Source: Promicromonospora sukumoe 327MFSha3.1 (GTDB lineage: Bacteria; Actinomycetota; Actinomycetes; Actinomycetales; Cellulomonadaceae). From it: a stretch of 64,000 nucleotides of DNA. Below are positions 59,127 through 64,000 of the stretch, in pieces; positions within the stretch are counted from its first letter, which is position 1; each line of letters begins with the position of its first letter. The DNA is taken from positions 21,340 through 85,339 of the forward strand of contig NZ_ARQM01000005.1 in the NCBI RefSeq assembly GCF_000385135.1, in the 5' to 3' direction. The translations under genes and the position numbers were made by a program. The notes below the pieces were generated by a model, which ran no database searches, was not told the DNA's origin, and was given only the letters and a program-made list of their open reading frames with translations.

Positions 59127-59863
59127 CTACGGGCCGGGCGTGCTGGGCCGGAGATGACCGACCAGGGCGTGCACGAGGTCTTCCGGGTTCTCCTCGGCCA
59201 CGTGGTGCCCGGAGTCGATGCCGAACCCGTCGAGGTCGTCCGCCCAGGCACGCCAGATCGTGAGCGGGTCCCCGTACAGCTCCTCGAGGTCGTCGCGGAG
59301 CGACCACAGCACACGCAGCGGGGCGGCGACCTGGCGTCCCGCCGCGCGGTCCGCCTCCTCGTGCGTGCGATCGACCGTCAGGCCCGCCCGGTAGTCCTCC
59401 AGCATCGATCGCACCACGTCGGGGTCCGCGACGGCGGCCATGAGCTCGGCGTGGTTCTCGGCGCCCATGGTCTCGGGGTTCGCCTTGGCCCCGTACCAGG
59501 CCGCGGGGTCCGCGTTGATGACCCGTTCCGGGATGTCCGGCTGGGCGAAGAAGAACCAGTGCCACCAGCTCGTGGCGAAGGCCGGGCCGGCGCGGCGCAG
59601 GTGCTCGCTCACGGGCAGGCAGTCGATCAGCACCAGGCGCTCGACCGCCCCGGGGTGGTCGAGCGCGAGCCGGAGGGCCACCAGGCTTCCGCGGTCGTGT
59701 CCCACGAGGTGGAAGCGCTCGTGGCCGAGCTCCCGCATGACGGTCAGCAGGTCGCCGGCGACCGCCCGTGCAGGAGCAGGACGGGCGGGCCGGACCCGCC
59801 GTGGCGGACGAAGAGCGACGCGTCCTTCGTCGCGAGCCGTTCGGTCGTGAAGCCATCGAACAT
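59127..59863 (-). pseudogene. Alpha/beta hydrolase (haloacetate dehalogenase-like) with internal deletion
   Basis: From ATG 59863 the frame reads MFDGFTTERLATKDASLFVR and on through GPPVLLLHG, then breaks and stops. The rest of the protein continues in another frame as AGDLLTVMRELGHERFHLVGHDRG with the nucleophile Asp, then SWWHWFFFAQPDIPE and GIDSGHHVAEENPEDLVHALV with the catalytic His. The usual middle (YPQTHVMWH...PDLRGYGDS, about 60-70 residues, with the oxyanion loop) is missing at the junction near 59760-59780. The gene is therefore inactivated by a deletion plus frameshift. Confidence 0.75.
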
Positions 59864-59977
59864 CCGGCCAGGCTATCCGCGCGCATCGCTGGTCGCCCGA
59901 GCGCGAGCGGTCGGCACCCGACCTAGGGTCGGGGTGAGTCGAGCAGCCGTGCGCCGGCACGGGGAGGGGACCACGAC

Positions 59978-60940
59978 ATGCGCTTCGGATACACCCTGAT
60001 GACCGAGCAGAGCGGGCCACGCGAGCTGGTCCGGTACGCCGCGGCGGCCGAGGAGGCCGGATTCGACTTCGAGGTCTCCAGCGACCACTTCTCGCCCTGG
60101 CTCGCGGAGCAGGGGCACGCGCCCAACGCCTGGGTGCTCCTGGGGGCGGTGGCGCAGGCCACCAGCCGGGTCGAGCTGATGAGCTTCGTGACGTGCCCGA
60201 CCATGCGGTACCACCCCGCGGTCGTGGCCCAGCAGGCAGCGACGCTCCAGCTCCTGGCCGACGGCAGGTTCACGCTGGGCCTCGGCGCCGGGGAGAATCT
60301 CAACGAGCACGTGATCGGCGAGGGCTGGCCCGGGGTCGCCGTGCGGCACGACCTCCTGGAGGAGGCGATCCACGTCATCCGCGAGCTGCTGACGGGCGAG
60401 CTCGTCACCTGGGAGGGGCAGCACTTCCGCATCGAGTCCGGGCACCTGTGGGACGTCCCGGACGCCGGGGTCAAGATCGGTGTCGCCGTGTCCGGTGAGC
60501 AGGGCGTGGAGCGGTTCGCCCCGCTCGCCGACCACCTCGTCCAGACGACGCCCGACGCCGATGTCGTGCGCGGCTGGAGGGCCTTGCACCCGGGGCCGAC
60601 CCGGGTCTTCGGCCAGGTCCCGGTGTGCTGGGACCCCGACGAGGACGCGGCGGTCGCCCGGGCGCACGCCGAGTTCCGCTGGTTCGGCGGCGGGTGGGCC
60701 GTGAACGCGGACCTGCCGACGCCGGCCGGGTTCACGGCCGCCGCCCAGTTCGTGCGGCCCGAGGACGTCGCTTCGTCGATCGCGTGCGGTCCCGACCTGG
60801 ACAAGCTGGCCGAGAGCGCCCGCCCGTTCCTGGACGCGGGGTTCACCGACCTCGCGTTCGTGCAGGTCGGTGACCACCACCAGGACCGGTTCCTGGCCGA
60901 GGCCGCAGGCCCCCTGCTGGAGCGGGCCCGGGCGCTCTGA
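59978..60940 (+). CDS. LLM-class F420-dependent oxidoreductase (TIGR03557-like)
   Basis: The 320-residue TIM-barrel protein matches the F420-dependent G6PDH-like branch of the luciferase-like family: MRFGYTLMTEQSGPRELVRYAAAAEEAGFDFEVSSDHFSPWLAEQGHAP at the start, TCPTMRYHPAVVAQQAATLQLLADGRFTLGLGAGENLNEHV in the middle, and FAPLADHLVQTTPD. It uses deazaflavin F420, which supports an actinobacterial host. GGGGAGGGG precedes the ATG. Substrate not assignable; the branch includes enzymes acting on sugar phosphates and alcohols. Confidence 0.88.
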   Translation: MRFGYTLMTEQSGPRELVRYAAAAEEAGFDFEVSSDHFSPWLAEQGHAPNAWVLLGAVAQATSRVELMSFVTCPTMRYHPAVVAQQAATLQLLADGRFTLGLGAGENLNEHVIGEGWPGVAVRHDLLEEAIHVIRELLTGELVTWEGQHFRIESGHLWDVPDAGVKIGVAVSGEQGVERFAPLADHLVQTTPDADVVRGWRALHPGPTRVFGQVPVCWDPDEDAAVARAHAEFRWFGGGWAVNADLPTPAGFTAAAQFVRPEDVASSIACGPDLDKLAESARPFLDAGFTDLAFVQVGDHHQDRFLAEAAGPLLERARAL

Positions 60941-61002
60941 CCGCCGAGCGGACCACGACCCACGGCGTGCGAGTACCGCCGCCGCCGAGGAACATCGAGG
61001 TC

Positions 61003-61503
61003 ATGAGGGTGACGCGGTGGCGGTGGGTGGCGCGAGGTGCCGTCGCCGCGACCGTGCTCGCCGGCACGGCCTCGTGCACGGTCGCCAGTCACCAGGAGCC
61101 GGGGCAGGCGAGCGCGGCGGTCGCCGACGCCCTGTCCCAGGCGGGCTCGGCGGCCGAGACCACGCGGATCGTCGTCGCGCAGCTGTCCCGGGGGCGGCTG
61201 ACCGGCCCCATGGCCGACACCGCCCTGCTCGACCAGCTCCGCGTGCTCGACGACGCCGAGACGGCGCTGACCACCCTGGTCCCGCCCGACACCACCTCGT
61301 CCGACCAGCGCGCCGCCGGGCTCGCGGCCGTCGGCGACGTGACGGACGTCGTCGTGAGCACACGCGAGTGGGACGCGGCCCGCGCCGGTGGCGACCTCGG
61401 CGGCGCGGCCGCCGTGCCGCCGTCGGCCGACGCGCTGCTCGCGGACCTCGAGAAGGCCACCGGCGCAGTCGATCGCGCACTGGCCCTGGCCGGTGGCCCG
61501 TGA
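61003..61503 (+). CDS. Small exported protein of unknown function
   Basis: The 166-residue protein has a basic N-terminus, a hydrophobic segment and TASC at about residue 25, a weak lipobox. The mature part is helical and alanine-rich (AAVADALSQAGSAAETTRIVVAQLSRG; ALLADLEKATGAVDRALALA). I do not recognise a family. Its stop overlaps the GTG start of the NRAMP-like transporter (GTGA), so the two are translated together and it may be a transporter accessory. The start has GAGG close upstream. Confidence 0.65.
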   Translation: MRVTRWRWVARGAVAATVLAGTASCTVASHQEPGQASAAVADALSQAGSAAETTRIVVAQLSRGRLTGPMADTALLDQLRVLDDAETALTTLVPPDTTSSDQRAAGLAAVGDVTDVVVSTREWDAARAGGDLGGAAAVPPSADALLADLEKATGAVDRALALAGGP

Positions 61504-62729
61504 AGAAGGTACTGGGCGTCGCCCTCGGCATCCTCACCGCCATCGGCGGCTTCGTCGACATCGGTGACCTGGTCACCAACGCCGTCGTCGGGTCCCGGTT
61601 CGGGCTGTCGCTCGTCTGGGTCGTGGCGCTCGGCGTGGTCGGGATCTGCCTTTTCGCGAGCATGGCGGGCCGCGTCGCGGCCGTGAGCGGCCGCGCGACG
61701 TTCGAGATCATCCGCGAGCGGCTCGGCCCGAAGGCGGCCGGCGCCAACCTCGTGGCGTCGTTCGCCATCAACCTCCTGACGCTGACGGCGGAGATCGGCG
61801 GCATCGCCCTCGCGCTCCACCTCGTCAGCAGCGTCGAGCCGCGGCTCTGGATCCCGGTGGCGGCGCTGGCCGTGTGGCTGGTGCTGTGGCGCGTGAAGTT
61901 CCAGGTGATGGAGAACGTCGCGGGCCTGATGGGGCTGCTGCTGGTGGGCTTCGGCGTCGCCCTGTTCCTGCTCGGCCCGGACTGGGGCGAGCTGATGCGG
62001 CAGGCGGTGCCGCCCTCCCCGCCGTCGACCGAGCACCCGGCGGCGTACTGGTACTACGCCGTCGCGCTCTTCGGCGCCGCCATGACCCCGTACGAGGTGT
62101 TCTTCTTCTCCTCGGGCGCGGTCGAGGAACGCTGGACGGCCAAGGACCTGACGATGAACCGCGCGAACGTGCTGATCGGGTTCCCGCTCGGCGGGCTGCT
62201 GTCGGTCGCGATCGCGGCGTGCGCGGCCGTCGTGCTGCTGCCCGCGGGGATCGAGGTCTCGTCGCTGTCCCAGATCGTGCTGCCGGTCGCGCAGGCCGGG
62301 GGAGTGCTGCTGCTGGCCCTGGTCATCATCGGCATCGTCGCCGCGACGTTCGGTGCCGCCCTGGAGACGGCGCTGTCCAGCGGGTACTCCCTGGCCCAGT
62401 ACCTCGGCTGGTCGTGGGGCAAGTTCCGCAGGCCCGCCCGCGCGGCCCGGTTCCACGTCACGATGGTCGTGGCGATCCTGCTCGGCGTCGGCATCCTGAT
62501 GACCAGCGTCGACCCGATCGCGGTGACGGAGATGTCGGTGGTCTTCTCGGCCGTCGCGCTGCCCCTGACCTACGTGCCGATCCTCGTGGTGGCGAACGAC
62601 CCGCAGTACATGGGCTGCCACGTCAACGGGCGGGTGGTCAACGCCCTGGGCACGGTGTACCTGGTGATCGTGGTCGTGGCGGCTGTCGCCGCGATCCCGC
62701 TGATGATCGCGACGGGAGCAGGGTCATGA
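61500..62729 (+). CDS. Divergent NRAMP-family transporter
   Basis: The 409-residue protein has about 11 helices and overall NRAMP layout. The helix-1 metal motif DPGN reads DIGD (GGFVDIGDLVTNAVVGS), and the helix-6 block MPH reads MTPYEVFFFSSGAVEERWT. Those changes affect the residues that bind Mn/Fe in true NRAMPs, so magnesium (as in NRAMP-related Mg transporters) or another substrate is possible. It overlaps genes on both sides, a small exported protein and two PRC-barrel-like proteins. Confidence 0.82.
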   Translation: MKKVLGVALGILTAIGGFVDIGDLVTNAVVGSRFGLSLVWVVALGVVGICLFASMAGRVAAVSGRATFEIIRERLGPKAAGANLVASFAINLLTLTAEIGGIALALHLVSSVEPRLWIPVAALAVWLVLWRVKFQVMENVAGLMGLLLVGFGVALFLLGPDWGELMRQAVPPSPPSTEHPAAYWYYAVALFGAAMTPYEVFFFSSGAVEERWTAKDLTMNRANVLIGFPLGGLLSVAIAACAAVVLLPAGIEVSSLSQIVLPVAQAGGVLLLALVIIGIVAATFGAALETALSSGYSLAQYLGWSWGKFRRPARAARFHVTMVVAILLGVGILMTSVDPIAVTEMSVVFSAVALPLTYVPILVVANDPQYMGCHVNGRVVNALGTVYLVIVVVAAVAAIPLMIATGAGS

Positions 62730-63103
62730 CGCACGAGCGGATCGTCGACGCCCGGCTGCACCTGCTCAGCCGGCAGGTGCTCGACGCCGACGGCGAGCCG
62801 GTCCGTGCCGTCGACGACCTCGAGCTCGTCGGGCCCGACGGGCAGCCGGCCCGGGCCGGTGCCGAGGTCCGCGTCGGCGCGATCCTGGTCGGCCCGGTCC
62901 TGTTCGTCCGGCTCTTCGGCGGCGCGGTGCCCGTCTCCCGGCAGCCCCGGATCGCGTGGGAGGACGTCGGCCACGTCGGCACGGCGATCGAGCTGACCGT
63001 GCCGTCCGACCGCCTCGACGCGGACTGGGTGGAGCACTGGCTGCGCGACCACGTCGTCGGCCGCATCCCCGGGGGCCGCCACGACCCGGAGGCGGACGGA
63101 TGA
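62726..63103 (+). CDS. PRC-barrel-like protein
   Basis: The 125-residue soluble protein begins MTHERIVDARLHLLSRQVLDADGEPVRAVDDLELVGPDG, a PRC-barrel-like strand pattern, and ends in a proline-rich acidic tail. It overlaps the transporter and the following gene by ATGA on both sides. PRC-barrel proteins accompany magnesium transporters in actinobacteria, so a regulatory role on the transporter is plausible (inference). Confidence 0.65.
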   Translation: MTHERIVDARLHLLSRQVLDADGEPVRAVDDLELVGPDGQPARAGAEVRVGAILVGPVLFVRLFGGAVPVSRQPRIAWEDVGHVGTAIELTVPSDRLDADWVEHWLRDHVVGRIPGGRHDPEADG

Positions 63104-63510
63104 ACGTGGGCGACCTGCTCGACGCGCGCGTCCTGGGCCCTGACGGCGCCGCGCTTGGCGTCGTCGTGGACGTGCGGTTCGCCCTGGAGGTCGTCGACGA
63201 GCCGGACGACGAGTCGCGGGAGCGGGACCGGGAGGACCCCGAGACGCCGCTGAGCGCGCACCTCGGCCGGGACGCGGTCGGTGGCGCCCGCCTGGTCGGG
63301 CTGCTGGTGAGCCCGCGCAGCGGGGGATCGTTCCTGGGGTTCGAGCGGACCGAGGTGCGTTCGCCCTGGCCGATCGCCCAGCTCGTCCGCCGTCGGCACC
63401 GCGGCACGTTCCTCGTGGGCTGGTCCGACGTCGCCGAGGTGCGTACGGACGGGGCTCCCGTGATCGTGCGGCTCGTCGCCGGGTTCGAGAGACGCTCGCC
63501 CGCGCTGTGA
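63100..63510 (+). CDS. PRC-barrel-like protein, second copy
   Basis: The 136-residue protein starts MNVGDLLDARVLGPDGAALGVVVDVRFALEVV, again a PRC-barrel pattern. A charged linker (DEPDDESRERDREDPE) separates it from a second half-barrel HRGTFLVGWSDVAEVRTDGAPVIVRL. It shares an ATGA overlap with the previous gene and ends the unit with the transporter. Function inferred from context only. Confidence 0.65.
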   Translation: MNVGDLLDARVLGPDGAALGVVVDVRFALEVVDEPDDESRERDREDPETPLSAHLGRDAVGGARLVGLLVSPRSGGSFLGFERTEVRSPWPIAQLVRRRHRGTFLVGWSDVAEVRTDGAPVIVRLVAGFERRSPAL

Positions 63511-63542
63511 AGGCCACGGGACGCACGGAGGAGAGTGGCTGG

Positions 63543-64000
63543 ATGACGTTCTGGATCTGCCGGCGATGTGGCCTCGAGCACGAGCCACGACCCGCCGTGT
63601 GCGCGGTCTGCGCCGACGAGCGGGAGCTGGTGCCCGCCGACGGGCAGCGGTGGACCACGCTCGAGGAGCTCGCCGCCGAGGGGACGAGCTTCGTCGTGGA
63701 GGAGCTGGAGCCGGACCTGGTCGGCCTGACGGCGCAGCCCGACGTCGGCATCGGCCCCACCGCGAAGATCGCCCGGACGGCGGCGGGGAACCTCATGTTC
63801 GACGTCCCCGGCTACGTCGACGACGCCGCTGTCGCCGCCGTCCAGGGCCTCGGCGGGCTCGCGTACATCGTGGCGAGCCACCCGCACATGTACGGGGTGC
63901 AGGTCGAGTGGAGCCGCCGGCTGGGCGGCGTCCCGATCCTGGTCAGCGAGGCCGACGCCGGCTGGCTCGCCCGGACCGACGACGCCGTCGAGCTGTGGAA
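63543..64000 (+). CDS. Metallo-hydrolase-like protein with N-terminal zinc ribbon, partial
   Basis: The frame is cut by the right edge after 152 codons. It begins MTFWICRRCGLEHEPRPAVCAVCADE, a CxxC...CxxC zinc ribbon, then enters a fold resembling MBL-type hydrolases: IGPTAKIARTAAGNLMFDVPGYVDDAAVAAV and IVASHPHMYGVQVEWSRRLGGVPILVSEADAGWL, with SHPH a likely metal motif. Role unknown. Confidence 0.7.
   Translation, partial: MTFWICRRCGLEHEPRPAVCAVCADERELVPADGQRWTTLEELAAEGTSFVVEELEPDLVGLTAQPDVGIGPTAKIARTAAGNLMFDVPGYVDDAAVAAVQGLGGLAYIVASHPHMYGVQVEWSRRLGGVPILVSEADAGWLARTDDAVELW

Noticed and set aside
1..64000. CRISPR arrays, tRNA/rRNA genes, insertion sequences, prophage or integrase signs
   Set aside because: None found by eye; no regular repeat-spacer pattern, no transposase-like protein and no tRNA-like cloverleaf noted.

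Overview
The window is about 70% GC, has short intergenic gaps and many ATGA/GTGA stop-start overlaps, uses GTG and TTG starts, and carries several leaderless promoters. With an F420-type LLM oxidoreductase, a polyphosphate glucokinase, a DUF5709 protein and many LacI-controlled CUT1 sugar transporters, it reads as an actinobacterial chromosome, most like plant-polymer degraders of the Cellulomonadaceae/Promicromonosporaceae. The genus is inference. I saw no tRNA, rRNA, CRISPR array, phage or insertion sequence.

Layout: 1-1.3 kb holds a truncated MOSC/flavoprotein gene. 1.6-8.1 kb is a LacI-controlled operon with an ADP-ribosylglycohydrolase-like enzyme, a nucleoside hydrolase and an ABC importer, marked by four matching operators. 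9-16 kb is a redox island: thioredoxin, MsrB, MsrA, two paralogous quinone-reductase-like MDR enzymes, and a molybdopterin oxidoreductase with a flavin reductase partner. It ends in an ECF sigma factor gene preceded by twin palindromes. 17-19.7 kb has a TetR regulator, a stand-alone TetR C-terminal-like protein, DUF5709 and PpgK.

19.7-26.7 kb has a secreted GH43, a Zur-type box with an orphan cell-wall sorting signal upstream of a CobW GTPase, an ArsR/SDR divergon and a TetR/MFS efflux divergon. 27-49 kb is an arabinoxylan-type locus: a secreted tandem esterase whose first domain looks dead, GH62, GH51, two CUT1 importers, GH39 and three LacI repressors. It ends in a four-gene module (TIM-barrel isomerase-like, DhaK-DhaL kinase, RpiB-like isomerase, 3-hydroxyacyl-CoA-dehydrogenase-like enzyme) that looks like the tail of a tetrulose or branched-sugar pathway.

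49-64 kb is mixed: a PadR/HAAS pair, a TetR/MDR divergon, an ECF sigma factor fused to a membrane helix and a large extracytoplasmic region, a secreted TIM-barrel/discoidin protein, a GT39-like glycosyltransferase, a FAD/Rieske oxidoreductase and a deletion-bearing alpha/beta hydrolase pseudogene. It ends with an F420-type oxidoreductase, a divergent NRAMP-like transporter with two PRC-barrel-like proteins, and a partial metallo-hydrolase.

Working model: extracellular GH43, GH62 and esterase debranch arabinoxylan. The CUT1 importers bring in oligosaccharides for cytoplasmic GH51 and GH39, and LacI repressors sense the products. No ABC ATPase is encoded here, so a shared MsiK-type ATPase elsewhere is inferred.
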